DNA of 33,586 nucleotides from positions 1 through 33,586 of IMG/VR virus record IMGVR_UViG_3300022208_000017. One strand, given 5' to 3'. The DNA comes from a virus. A program made the translations under genes and the position numbers. This document shows, piece by piece, positions 1 to 6,238 of the stretch (positions are counted from its first letter, which is position 1; each line of letters opens with the position of its first letter). The notes under the pieces were generated by a model. It did not search any database. It had not been told where the DNA came from and saw only the letters and a list, made by a program, of their open reading frames with translations.

Positions 1-139
1 CGTACCCCAGGTCATGTCGCCTCGAAGGAACGTCGAGGTCGACGGCGTGCCGCTCGTGCCGATGTCGGTAGCGGCGACCGCGGCGACGCTGACGGCTGCT
101 CCGGCCGAGGTCTGCTTCAGGAAGTGGACCGCTCCTCCG
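1..139. repeat. Terminal overlap, left copy (circular closure)
   Basis: These 139 bases recur at the right end of the window (33448-33586). The only difference is base 127, g here and a at 33574. The mismatch falls in the third position of a Val codon of the tail-fibre gene, so it is silent. The fibre frame continues in phase from base 1 to base 33447, so this is one locus seen twice: the overlap of a circular or circularly permuted assembly, not a packaged direct terminal repeat. Confidence 0.9.
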
Positions 140-837
140 GTCGTCGAGATGTCGGCAGCGAGGCCGCCGATCGACAGCGCCAGCGTGCCGCTCGTGATGT
201 TGCTCGCGACGTGGTTGTGCGTCGGGAGATCGGTCGCCGCGATGGCTGCGACGCTGACCGCTGCTCCGGCCGCCGTCTGCTTGAGGTAGTGGACCGCTCC
301 GCCCGTCGTGCTGATGTCAGCGGCGAGACCGCCGACGCTGAGCGCAAGGGTTCCGCTCGTGATGTTCGAGGCGACGTGATTGTGCGTCGGAAGATCGGTC
401 GCGACCAGAGCCGCGACGCTGACCGCGCCGCCGGCGCTCGTCTGCTTCAGGACGTGACCGGCTCCTCCGGTCGTCGAGATGTCAGCGGCGAGACCGCCTC
501 GAGCGAGCGCGACGGTCCCGGAGTTGATGTAGGACGCCGCGTGCGTCCCGATCGCGATCGTCAGAGCCGCACCGGCTCCGGCATCGGTCGACGCGAGGCC
601 GGTTCCGATCGTCAGCACGCGCTCGGCCGAGAGGCTCGTCGAGGCCGTGAGGACGAGGTAGGAGAGGTTCGTCGGCGCTCCGCCTCCTCCGCCGCCGCCG
701 GTGATCTCGATGCCGCCGGCGGTCGAACCGTCGCCGACGTACAGCGCCTGCGTGTCTGTCACCCAGATCGGTTCGCCTGCGGCCGGCGTGATCGCGGTCC
801 GCTGAGCATCCGTACCTCGTCTGAACTGAAGCGGCAT
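1..837 (-). CDS. Tail fibre/appendage protein, N-terminal part (wraps around the window)
   Basis: The ATG at 837 lies 3 nt after the stop of the preceding gene. The 279 codons here continue at the right end (33447 to 32929), for a 451-residue product. The N-terminus (MPLQFRRGTDAQR, then EPIWVTDTQALYVGDG) matches the region found at the head of many phage fibres. A Gly-rich hinge follows, then three repeats of 55 residues (165 nt) starting at 519, 354 and 189. They carry the motifs GGLAADISTTGGA, LKQT.AG.AVSVAA and TDLPTHNHVASNIT; the third diverges after AATD. Such modules are typical of trimeric tail fibres, so host recognition or baseplate attachment is likely. The host receptor is unknown. 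Confidence 0.85.
   Translation of the reverse strand, partial: MPLQFRRGTDAQRTAITPAAGEPIWVTDTQALYVGDGSTAGGIEITGGGGGGGAPTNLSYLVLTASTSLSAERVLTIGTGLASTDAGAGAALTIAIGTHAASYINSGTVALARGGLAADISTTGGAGHVLKQTSAGGAVSVAALVATDLPTHNHVASNITSGTLALSVGGLAADISTTGGAVHYLKQTAAGAAVSVAAIAATDLPTHNHVASNITSGTLALSIGGLAADISTTGGAVHFLKQTSAGAAVSVAAVAATDIGTSGTPSTSTFLRGDMTWGT
25..519 (-). repeat. Three in-gene 165-bp tail-fibre repeats
   Basis: Three tandem in-frame units of 55 codons begin at 519, 354 and 189. Units 1 and 2 are complete; unit 3 keeps about 42 codons before diverging. Most differences between units look synonymous or conservative, pointing to duplication within the fibre gene. Such repeats can change copy number by recombination and can also mislead assembly near the window join. 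Confidence 0.8.
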
Positions 838-840
838 GGC

Positions 841-1068
841 CTAGATCGTACCGAAGTCGATCGGCAGTCTCGACGGCGACGTGATCGAGCCGAAGTCGAA
901 GGTCACGTTCTCGAACGCCGCGGTAATCGAGCCGGCGTCGTAGCCGATCCCGGTAAAGCCGAACGGCATCGCTCGCCCGTCCTCGACCATGATCGCCAGG
1001 TACTGCGGAGCCTGGACGATCTCGTCCTCGCCGAGCGTCGACGGTATGCGACGCAGCGTCGGATTCAC
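841..1068 (-). CDS. Small hypothetical protein upstream of the tail fibre
   Basis: I chose the GTG at 1068 because it overlaps the preceding stop (GTGA), giving 75 residues. The upstream extension of the frame would lie inside the previous gene. The product is beta-rich with a C-terminal half of Phe, Gly and Ile residues (FGFTGIGYDAG, then DFGSITSPS). No family is recognised. Its place between the lysis-like genes and the fibre suggests a small virion or fibre-base protein, but that is only context. Confidence 0.6.
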   Translation of the reverse strand: MNPTLRRIPSTLGEDEIVQAPQYLAIMVEDGRAMPFGFTGIGYDAGSITAAFENVTFDFGSITSPSRLPIDFGTI

Positions 1069-1325
1069 CGCTTCGGCTCCGACCAGTCGTATTGTACGAC
1101 CGTGAAGCCGGGCAGTGTCGATGCGTCCTTCCAGCCGAGGTCGATCCACTCTCCTTTCGCGTTCATCGCCGCGAGGCGAACGCGACCAGATCCCTCCATG
1201 ACGAGCATCGGCTCACCGGTCGGAACGATCATCGGATCGCGGCCTGAACTTGTCGAGCAGCAGCCGGACGGCATGAGCATGACCATAGCCGCCGCCGACG
1301 CGAGGCTGAGCCGGGCGATCTGCAC
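1065..1325 (-). CDS. Lipoprotein-like small protein (possible outer spanin-type or lysis accessory)
   Basis: The frame is open from a GTG at 1394, but residues encoded upstream of 1325 are Ser/Arg/Trp-rich shadow of an overlapping membrane ORF. The GTG at 1325 gives 86 residues with a short basic start, a hydrophobic Ala/Leu/Met run and a Cys pair (MPSGCC) followed by a Ser/Thr/Gly linker. This looks like a lipoprotein signal, but Pro at position -3 is atypical for a lipobox. The mature part (EGSGRVRLAAMNAKGEW, then LPGFTVVQYD) resembles a small domain I associate with phage and prophage lipoproteins. An outer-membrane lysis role is inferred from position after a holin-like gene. Confidence 0.55.
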   Translation of the reverse strand: MQIARLSLASAAAMVMLMPSGCCSTSSGRDPMIVPTGEPMLVMEGSGRVRLAAMNAKGEWIDLGWKDASTLPGFTVVQYDWSEPKR

Positions 1326-1389
1326 GGTCAAGCAGCGCGACCATGAGCGCCACGAAGAACGGAACCAGAGCCGCGAGGATCTCGACCAC
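1213..1389 (-). CDS. Small membrane protein overlapping the lipoprotein-like gene
   Basis: A GTG at 1389 opens a 58-residue ORF in a different frame from the lipoprotein-like gene it overlaps. Residues 1-20 (VEILAALVPFFVALMVALL after the start) form one clear transmembrane segment, followed by a basic tail. Codons in the first half end mostly in G or C, as in real genes here, while the competing frame is a Ser/Arg/Trp-rich shadow. The nested layout recalls Rz/Rz1 spanin pairs, but the product is too short for a classical inner spanin. Confidence 0.45.
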   Translation of the reverse strand: MVEILAALVPFFVALMVALLDRADRPAQPRVGGGYGHAHAVRLLLDKFRPRSDDRSDR

Positions 1390-1390
1390 G

Positions 1391-1600
1391 TCACGGCTCG
1401 ACCTTCGGGCCGCCGGGCAGGCCGGTGACCTTGGCGTCCTTCGCGAAGAGCAGGCCGATACCAGCCGAGATCGCGGCGACGAGCGCGGCCATGTCCGGCT
1501 CGGTCGTCGGATCGCCGTCGATGGTCGCTTTCACGAAGCCGGCGACGGCGGTCACGATCGCAAGGATGCCGAGGGTAGTCGTTCTCCAGCTCTTATTCAT
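1391..1600 (-). CDS. Holin-like small membrane protein
   Basis: The ATG at 1600 is preceded by AGGAG at suitable spacing, giving 69 residues. An in-frame ATG at 1645 has no such site. There are two hydrophobic segments: about residues 8-22 (LGILAIVTAVAGFV) and 36-52 (LVAAISAGIGLLFA), separated by an acidic loop. A charged tail ends in KVEP. Two segments plus small size fit a class II holin topology or a related small phage membrane protein. It overlaps the upstream gene by 8 nt and is followed by a GTGA junction. Confidence 0.6.
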   Translation of the reverse strand: MNKSWRTTTLGILAIVTAVAGFVKATIDGDPTTEPDMAALVAAISAGIGLLFAKDAKVTGLPGGPKVEP

Positions 1601-1865
1601 GCCCGTTCTCCTGCCGCTGCTCGCGGCCGTTTCGGTGTCCGACATGGTACGCGAGCCGGTTGAGTTCGCTCTGTACCTGGCCGAGGCTGATCTCGAGCTG
1701 CCGGATGCGATGCTCGACGTGCTCGCGGTCCTTTCGGATCTCGGTCGCGAGGCTCTCGATCCGTCCCTCGAGCCGTGCCATGCGAGTCGAGACGGCCGCG
1801 ATCGTGCCGCCGATCGTAAGCAGGACGCTCGCCAACTGAAGGACGATCGGCATCCAGTCGTTCAC
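1593..1865 (-). CDS. Membrane-anchored coiled-coil protein (lysis accessory candidate)
   Basis: The 90 residues begin with a hydrophobic segment (about 5-26, IVLQLASVLLTIGGTIAAV). A heptad-rich helix follows (about 28-75, with RLEGRIESLATEIRKD), then a hydrophilic tail. This N-in anchor plus coiled coil resembles XhlA-type or small spanin-like proteins placed beside holins. There is no enzymatic motif. It overlaps its upstream neighbour by 4 nt and the holin-like gene by 8 nt, consistent with a coupled lysis cassette. A virion or membrane-stabilising role is also possible. Confidence 0.55.
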   Translation of the reverse strand: MNDWMPIVLQLASVLLTIGGTIAAVSTRMARLEGRIESLATEIRKDREHVEHRIRQLEISLGQVQSELNRLAYHVGHRNGREQRQENGHE

Positions 1866-2197
1866 GTCGTACTACTCCCGGTCGCGATCTGTACCGCTGG
1901 CGTCCATTCGCCGTATCCGTCCGCGTTCTCTCGACGCAGACGCACGCTGCAATCCCGCGTGACAGTCAGGGCCGCGATGCTCAACGTCGCGGCGACGGCA
2001 GTGCCGGCAGCGGTGACGGCGCTTGTACCGCTCGACGGGCTGAGCAGCTCGTACTCGATGTGCGTCGTGATCGCCGAGTAGGCGCCGGGAGGTCCGTTCC
2101 TCCATGCAACGTCGACGCTGTCGAACGAGGTCGAGATCAGCGACACGTCATAGGACGGAAACGGCAGCGTATGGCACTTGAAGTACCGGATCGGCAT
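1862..2197 (-). CDS. Fibronectin type III-like small protein
   Basis: The 111 residues look like one Fn3-type beta sandwich. A Trp strand (SVDVAWRNGPPGAYS) is followed by a Tyr strand (HIEYELL), and the end carries R.RRENADGYGEWTPAVQI, the usual F/G-strand pattern of Fn3 domains in phage appendages. There is no signal peptide. Fn3-like proteins often decorate tails or bind polysaccharide weakly; this one stands alone between the metallophosphoesterase and the lysis-like genes, so its placement in the virion is inferred. Confidence 0.5.
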   Translation of the reverse strand: MPIRYFKCHTLPFPSYDVSLISTSFDSVDVAWRNGPPGAYSAITTHIEYELLSPSSGTSAVTAAGTAVAATLSIAALTVTRDCSVRLRRENADGYGEWTPAVQIATGSSTT

Positions 2198-2211
2198 CGC
2201 AGGAGTTTACC

Positions 2212-3126
2212 TTACGTCGCCTCGTCGATCCGCGTCTCGATTCGGCATCGCTGCCCGTGCTGATACGACAGCGTCAGCCATGCGGCTCCTCGCGGCTTTG
2301 GAGGCATGCCGCGCTCGATCGCCCAGCCTTCGCCGTCGAGGAACTCGCCCTTGTAGCCGGCGATGCGTACGTGCGTCTGCCGGTCCTCGCGGACCTTGCC
2401 TTGATCGGTGACACGCGCTCGAGCGATCGGCATCGTCCAGGCGTCATGCGTATGACCGCTCACGACGAGGTCGGCGTCGGGCAGGTAGAGACCCATGCGC
2501 GCGGTCTGGATGACGCCGCGAGTCACCGGGCCGCCGCCGCCGTAGCCATGGTGGTAGTAGATGCGGAACGTCGACGACTTCTTCGGGTCTCGCTCGTTGT
2601 GGAACCGGACGAGAATCCAGCCTGCGTACGTGCCTCGATGCAGGAGCGGAGCGCGGCCGGCGGTCTTGAGCGACCGGACGAGCCGATCGGTGAGGTCGAT
2701 CTCGTGCCGCTTGCCGACGCTCGTCTCGTGGTTGCCCGGCGACATCATCACCCAGCGATCGGCGAACGGCGCGTACCGCTCGGCCGCGACATCGACGAGC
2801 CGATCGAGGTAGTGGCCTTCCCAATACTCGGGCCGCAGGTCGCTTCGGTCAGGTCCGCGTCGCGGATCGAACTTGCCCTGCATGGCGTCGAACAGGTCGC
2901 CGAAGTCGAGGATGTACGCGTCGCTCTCGACGGCCTCGCGGAGATGCCGTTCCTCCATCGAGCGGTCGGCGTGCGTGCTGTCGTGATGCGCATCCGACCG
3001 CATCAGGAACCGCAGCTCGTCGCCTGGTGCGACCTTGGCGCGAACGATCAGGACGGAGGCATCGGCACGCTCGACGGTGACGCTTGGCACGCGGTCGCTC
3101 CCTGACCCTCGGAGCCGATCGTCCAT
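2212..3126 (-). CDS. Calcineurin-like metallophosphoesterase
   Basis: The 304 residues carry the full metal-binding set in order: SDAHH (44-48), GD within LDFGDLFDA (76-77), GNHE (131-134), the His pair of YYHHG (192-193) and GHTH (224-227). Members hydrolyse phosphodiesters or phosphomonoesters with two metal ions. In phage early regions they are usually linked to DNA processing, but no substrate can be read here. The ATG at 3126 overlaps the RusA gene by 79 nt, unusually long for this genome. A downstream GTG near residue 13 or 17 could be the true start. Confidence 0.85.
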   Translation of the reverse strand: MDDRLRGSGSDRVPSVTVERADASVLIVRAKVAPGDELRFLMRSDAHHDSTHADRSMEERHLREAVESDAYILDFGDLFDAMQGKFDPRRGPDRSDLRPEYWEGHYLDRLVDVAAERYAPFADRWVMMSPGNHETSVGKRHEIDLTDRLVRSLKTAGRAPLLHRGTYAGWILVRFHNERDPKKSSTFRIYYHHGYGGGGPVTRGVIQTARMGLYLPDADLVVSGHTHDAWTMPIARARVTDQGKVREDRQTHVRIAGYKGEFLDGEGWAIERGMPPKPRGAAWLTLSYQHGQRCRIETRIDEAT

Positions 3127-3500
3127 AGATCGACTTCGACCCTCGGTCGATCTCGATCGTATCCGATGACGGCCGGCCAGTGGACGAACGTGCGGTCGTC
3201 GACCTTGAGCGCCTCGGCGATGCCGTCGAACGCGTGCTTCATCGAGGCGAGCAGGTTGTCGGCGTCGCGTCGTCGGCGGTCACGGAAGAACCATCGGCAT
3301 CGGACGCCGAAGTTCTGGTCAGTCGTAAGCTGCTGGTTTGGCATTGTCCCGAGCGATACGCCGGGCATTTCGAGAACCTCAACGGTCTCGAAGAACGCGA
3401 CAGCGTGCTGACGCTTTGCGGCCTTCGAGCGAACCGCCCAGTGCGAACGGGCGTTCGGCGAGAGGCAGCGGTCCGGGAGCGGAAGCGAGACCGTCACCAT
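3048..3500 (-). CDS. rusA: RusA-family Holliday junction resolvase
   Basis: The 150 residues start with the family's Pro-rich strand (LPDRCLSPNARSHW, 8-21). The catalytic helix carries D79 and D81 in RRRDADNLLASMKHAFDGI (76-94), the aspartate cluster that binds the metal for symmetric cutting of four-way junctions. Phages use RusA to clear recombination and replication branches before packaging, which fits the Erf-like gene upstream. The start overlaps the methyltransferase stop (TGA within ATGGTGA). That junction is one copy of a 26-bp repeat (3494-3519). The C-terminus after about residue 130 is not conserved-looking. Confidence 0.85.
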   Translation of the reverse strand: MVTVSLPLPDRCLSPNARSHWAVRSKAAKRQHAVAFFETVEVLEMPGVSLGTMPNQQLTTDQNFGVRCRWFFRDRRRRDADNLLASMKHAFDGIAEALKVDDRTFVHWPAVIGYDRDRPRVEVDLWTIGSEGQGATACQASPSSVPMPPS

Positions 3501-3519
3501 GTGAAGAGGCTCGCGTCCT
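3494..3519. repeat. 26-bp direct repeat, copy 1
   Basis: Exact copy of 4645-4670. On the minus strand it encodes the last residues DASLFTW and the stop of the methyltransferase, plus the ATGGTGA that starts the RusA gene. The flanking bases differ on both sides, so the identity is exactly 26 bp. Confidence 0.95.
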
Positions 3520-4651
3520 TTGCGAAGGCGCTGATCCTTGCTCGTGCTATCTCAACGTACTCGGCTTCGCGTTCAATGCCGATGAACCGAAAGCCTTCAA
3601 CGACTGCCGCCTTTCCGGTCGAGCCGCTGCCGCAGAACGGATCGAGGATCAGTCCTCCCGGCGGCGTGACGAGGCGGCAGAGGTAGCGCATCAACTCGGT
3701 AGGCTTGACGGTCGGATGCGTGTTACGAGCCATCTTCGTAAAGCGGTCGCTTACGGGATCGCCGTCCGCGTCATTTCCGTTATTCATCTTGACTCGAACG
3801 ACAGGGCGCGCCTCTAACCCTTCATCCCGATCTGCCTTGCTCGCCTTCGCGCAGTAGAAGAAGCGAGCGGCGGAACCAGTGAGCGACTCCACCTCATCGC
3901 TGCCGTCGTGGATAAGGTTTGCAGGCCAGCGGCCTTGAAGGGCAGAATCGTCCATGCTGCCACTTGTCGGCGAGCCGATGCACCAACCTTTCGAGGGGTC
4001 TGCCTTTCGCCTGGTGTCGTCTGCGTCGCGGTCGTAGCCAACTCTGCACCCATCCACGTTGATCCCGCCCGTGCCGTGCTTGACCACGTTCTCCGCGACA
4101 GTGCCGATGAGCGACTTGCGAGCGACAATGATCGGCTCCCACGCTGGCTTCAACGCAGTTCCCCAGCCGGACCACTGACGAGCCGCTTCAGTGGCGGGAA
4201 CGGTAAGTAGTCCGCTGCTGCGGTCTTGGAACCACTCGGGATCGGCAATGGCTCCGCTGTTCGGCCTGTAGTTGCGGTTTGGCCCAATCACTTCTCGCTC
4301 TGCTCCCGCCGCCTTGTCTATCGCCTTGCTAACATCGTGCGACTTCGGGAAGCCGCTGCCGTAGACCCACATAACGCAATCGCGGATCTCCCAGCCTGAA
4401 TCCTCGATGGCACACGCGAGCCGGTGATAGGTCCGCGTGCCGCCGAACGCGAGCAAGTGCGATCCCGGCTTCGCGACTCGCAAAGCCTCCATCCAGAACT
4501 CGACGCCGGGAACGCCGTGATCCCAGCCCTTGCCCATGAAAGAGAGACCGTACGGCGGATCGGTGACGATCGCGTCCACGCTCTCGGCATCCATCGAGGC
4601 CATGACCTCGCGACAGTCTCCAAGCCTGACCTCTGCCGCTCGCTTCACCAT
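3494..4651 (-). CDS. DNA methyltransferase, N6-adenine/N4-cytosine beta class
   Basis: The 385 residues have the catalytic motif IV DPPY at 31-34 near the N-terminus and the AdoMet-binding motif DPFCGSGSTG at 337-346 near the C-terminus, the order of beta-class (N6_N4_Mtase) enzymes. The long middle part (about 110-290) is the likely target-recognition region; the site is not readable. No cognate endonuclease is adjacent, so it is an orphan enzyme, plausibly protecting the phage from host restriction. Its start and stop both lie in exact 26-bp direct repeats, and it shares the C-terminal DASLFTW with the gene upstream, marking it as an inserted cassette. Confidence 0.92.
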   Translation of the reverse strand: MVKRAAEVRLGDCREVMASMDAESVDAIVTDPPYGLSFMGKGWDHGVPGVEFWMEALRVAKPGSHLLAFGGTRTYHRLACAIEDSGWEIRDCVMWVYGSGFPKSHDVSKAIDKAAGAEREVIGPNRNYRPNSGAIADPEWFQDRSSGLLTVPATEAARQWSGWGTALKPAWEPIIVARKSLIGTVAENVVKHGTGGINVDGCRVGYDRDADDTRRKADPSKGWCIGSPTSGSMDDSALQGRWPANLIHDGSDEVESLTGSAARFFYCAKASKADRDEGLEARPVVRVKMNNGNDADGDPVSDRFTKMARNTHPTVKPTELMRYLCRLVTPPGGLILDPFCGSGSTGKAAVVEGFRFIGIEREAEYVEIARARISAFAKDASLFTW

Positions 4652-4670
4652 GTGAAGAGGCTCGCGTCCT
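4645..4670. repeat. 26-bp direct repeat, copy 2
   Basis: Exact copy of 3494-3519. On the minus strand it encodes DASLFTW and the stop of the 112-residue protein, plus the start codon region of the methyltransferase. Recombination between the copies would remove 1,151 bp and join the upstream gene cleanly to RusA. Confidence 0.95.
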
Positions 4671-4983
4671 CGGAGTCGTCGGCGTCAGGCTCGACCGGCG
4701 GTCGCTGGTGCTTCCGCTCCTCGCTCACGACGGCATCGCAGGCGCAAGCGACTATCGCCTCGACGGTATTCGGGCCGTCGCCGCCGACCTCGGCTTCGGC
4801 TCCTGCATGACAGACGGTGGCGGTCCCGATCCGCAGGATGCGAACCTCGCCGTGCCGGACGAGGATCGCGTCGAGCACCTGGAGCGCTACGGCGAGCTCG
4901 CCGCCGGTCTCGGGCCTCAGATCGAGCATCCGTGCCGCGGCTGCGGCTCGGCGGTCCTGAGGCTCGTCCGGCTGTCTCAACAT
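4645..4983 (-). CDS. Hypothetical early protein ending in DASLFTW
   Basis: The 112 residues are Ala/Glu-rich. A helical start (DEPQDRRAAAAARM) is followed by a likely alpha/beta core (LAVALQVLDAILVRHG, then VRILRIGTATVCHA). The C-terminus is acidic (EPDADDSEDASLFTW). I recognise no family. The acidic stretch ending in an aromatic tip recalls protein-interaction tails such as those docking on SSB-binding pockets, but the sequence is not the SSB consensus. It overlaps the upstream gene by 7 nt. Its last 26 bases are duplicated at the end of the methyltransferase gene. Confidence 0.65.
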   Translation of the reverse strand: MLRQPDEPQDRRAAAAARMLDLRPETGGELAVALQVLDAILVRHGEVRILRIGTATVCHAGAEAEVGGDGPNTVEAIVACACDAVVSEERKHQRPPVEPDADDSEDASLFTW

Positions 4984-5228
4984 GGCGGTTCGGTTCGGCC
5001 GGTCACGTCGCGTAACGGTAGCACTTTCGCGAGTTTGCAGAAGAACTGCGACGCGTCGAGGACCGGCTCGACCGCCCGGAAGATCCACTCGGAGCCGTCC
5101 GTCAGGAAGATCGAGGCGGAGCCGCTCTCGGCGGTCTCGACGAGGACGACCTCGTCCCAGTCGTACGCGAGAGCGCCCCTGGCATCGCCGGCGAGCCAGC
5201 ACGGGAACTCCTCGCGGTCGCGGCTCAT
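4977..5228 (-). CDS. Small hypothetical early protein
   Basis: The ATG at 5228 overlaps the preceding stop (ATGA), giving 83 residues. The protein has a beta-rich middle (YDWDEVVLVET, ASIFLTDGSEWIFRAV) and a short helical C-terminus with a Cys pair. No family is recognised. The alternating strands suggest a small beta-barrel or single-domain regulatory fold. It lies between a nuclease-fold gene and the DASLFTW protein in a coupled early operon. Confidence 0.6.
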   Translation of the reverse strand: MSRDREEFPCWLAGDARGALAYDWDEVVLVETAESGSASIFLTDGSEWIFRAVEPVLDASQFFCKLAKVLPLRDVTGRTEPPC

Positions 5229-5734
5229 ATCGAGATCCCGAACTGACGCTGGTAGACGCGGACGCAGAGCGCGCCGATGTCCTGATCGAGCACGGCTCCG
5301 GGAATCCACCTAGCCGGCGGATGACCGCGGTCCGTTCGGAACGGGAACCGGTCGTCGTTGTTGATCTCCTCGGGCGTGATCCAGCCGACGAGCCGGACGA
5401 ACCTCCGCTCGGGCGACACGACCGCGAGGACGTGGTCGGCGGTCGCCTGCGGCTGTCGGATGATGAGATGCCCGTTCGCATGCGTCGTCGTCCTGACCTC
5501 GACGCCGCAGACATCCGGCTCGGTCGGATCGTCCTTGAACATCTCGACCATCGGATCGACTCCGAGCAACTGGCAGAGCGCGGCCTCGCCCCAGGCTCCG
5601 ATCTCGTCTGGATCGTCGACGACTTTCCACGCTCGCCGCTCCTTGCGTTCGATCGCTCTTGCCCGTTGCCAGGCCGGCTTCTGCATGGCGGCGTCGCGCC
5701 ACTTTCCGACGATCTCGATCGGTTCGCGCATCAT
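5225..5734 (-). CDS. PD-(D/E)XK-like nuclease-fold protein (uncertain activity)
   Basis: The 169 residues have a helix with a conserved Glu (EIGAWGEAALCQLLG), then an Asp before a strand (EPDVCGVEVRTTTH), then LIIRQPQATADHVLAVV and RFVRLVGWITPEE. This order (Glu helix, D..EVx strand, later strands ending in a GW.. strand) is that of PD-(D/E)XK nuclease folds. The usual Lys after Glu is Arg here (EVR), so activity is uncertain. A second protein with a similar layout is encoded at 6235-6870. A role in DNA branch or end processing would fit the neighbouring RusA gene. Confidence 0.55.
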   Translation of the reverse strand: MMREPIEIVGKWRDAAMQKPAWQRARAIERKERRAWKVVDDPDEIGAWGEAALCQLLGVDPMVEMFKDDPTEPDVCGVEVRTTTHANGHLIIRQPQATADHVLAVVSPERRFVRLVGWITPEEINNDDRFPFRTDRGHPPARWIPGAVLDQDIGALCVRVYQRQFGISI

Positions 5735-5991
5735 TCCTCGGGATCTCCAAGGAGCGCCTGCGACCGCTCGAGCGCCTGGAACGCTCCGGTCTTCTCGGCG
5801 TGCAGGGCGACGAGCTCGTCGGCTGCGGTCCGCATCGTCCGGGCGTGCGCTCGCATGGCCGGGCAGGTCTCGTCGATCCGGTCAGCGCCTGCCCGTAGCA
5901 GGACGGCGAGTACGCCGATCGGCTCGCCGCGTCGCCAGATGTCGGACGCGTCCGCAGGCGAGACCTTCGAGGATCTCGGCGACGGGTTCAA
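5731..5991 (-). CDS. Small hypothetical protein, TTG start proposed
   Basis: The C-terminal part (SDIWRRGEPIGVLAVLL, then ALERSQALLGDPEE) looks coding, with mostly G/C third positions and an ATGA overlap into the next gene. No ATG lies close. A TTG at 5991 follows AGGAGGA at 6 to 7 nt and gives 86 residues; an ATG at 6075 would add a Ser/Arg-rich shadow. The helical protein carries two Met-centred helices (about 40-70) and resembles no family I know. It overlaps a different-frame ORF at 5882-6025, so the two may be one gene with a frameshift. Confidence 0.5.
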   Translation of the reverse strand: MNPSPRSSKVSPADASDIWRRGEPIGVLAVLLRAGADRIDETCPAMRAHARTMRTAADELVALHAEKTGAFQALERSQALLGDPEE

Positions 5992-6025
5992 ACCATTCCT
6001 CCTCGTCGAAGTCGATCGGCAGCAT
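5882..6025 (-). CDS. Small acidic ORF overlapping its downstream neighbour
   Basis: An ATG at 6025 preceded by GGAGGTG opens 47 codons. The first 25 residues are acidic and have coding-like codon use (LPIDFDEEEWFEPVAEILEG); the last 20 are Arg-rich and look out of frame. The downstream ORF takes over coding character at about the same place. Either two genes overlap here or a single gene carries a one-base indel near 5950. Confidence 0.4.
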   Translation of the reverse strand: MLPIDFDEEEWFEPVAEILEGLACGRVRHLATRRADRRTRRPATGRR

Positions 6026-6055
6026 CGCGACACCTCCGAGAGCGAAGGTATCCGG

Positions 6056-6238
6056 TCACTTGGCGGCCTCCTCAACGAGGTCTCTTAGCCGCTCGATCTC
6101 AGCTTGAGCGCCTCTAAGCACTCTTACCGCGGCGTTGCGTTCCCTCGTGAGCCGCTCGATCTCGTCGGCGGCGTCGGTGCAGACGTTCGGCACGATCGGC
6201 CCGGCCATCGCTCGCAGGCGGTCGACGATGTCGGTCAT
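6056..6238 (-). CDS. Small coiled-coil early protein
   Basis: The ATG at 6238 overlaps the upstream stop (ATGA), giving 60 residues. MTDIVDRLRAMAG is followed by a Cys-containing linker and a long helix (AADEIERLTRERNAAVRVL, then LRDLVEEAAK). This short helical type (MTDIVDRLR, then AADEIERL) is very common in phages and prophages of high-GC bacteria, but its function is unknown. A coiled-coil dimer is likely. Confidence 0.7.
   Translation of the reverse strand: MTDIVDRLRAMAGPIVPNVCTDAADEIERLTRERNAAVRVLRGAQAEIERLRDLVEEAAK

Noticed and set aside
1-139. Direct terminal repeat for packaging
   Set aside because: The shared ends lie in the middle of one continuous gene and show a mismatch; this fits assembler overlap of a circular map better than physical genome ends.
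25-519. Regular 165-bp repeats considered as a CRISPR-like or regulatory array
   Set aside because: Repeats are in frame, adjacent without spacers and encode fibre modules.
4982-6088. Plus-strand ORF of 368 codons in the early region
   Set aside because: Extremely Arg/Ser/Pro-rich start and antisense to at least four coupled genes; composition is that of a shadow frame.
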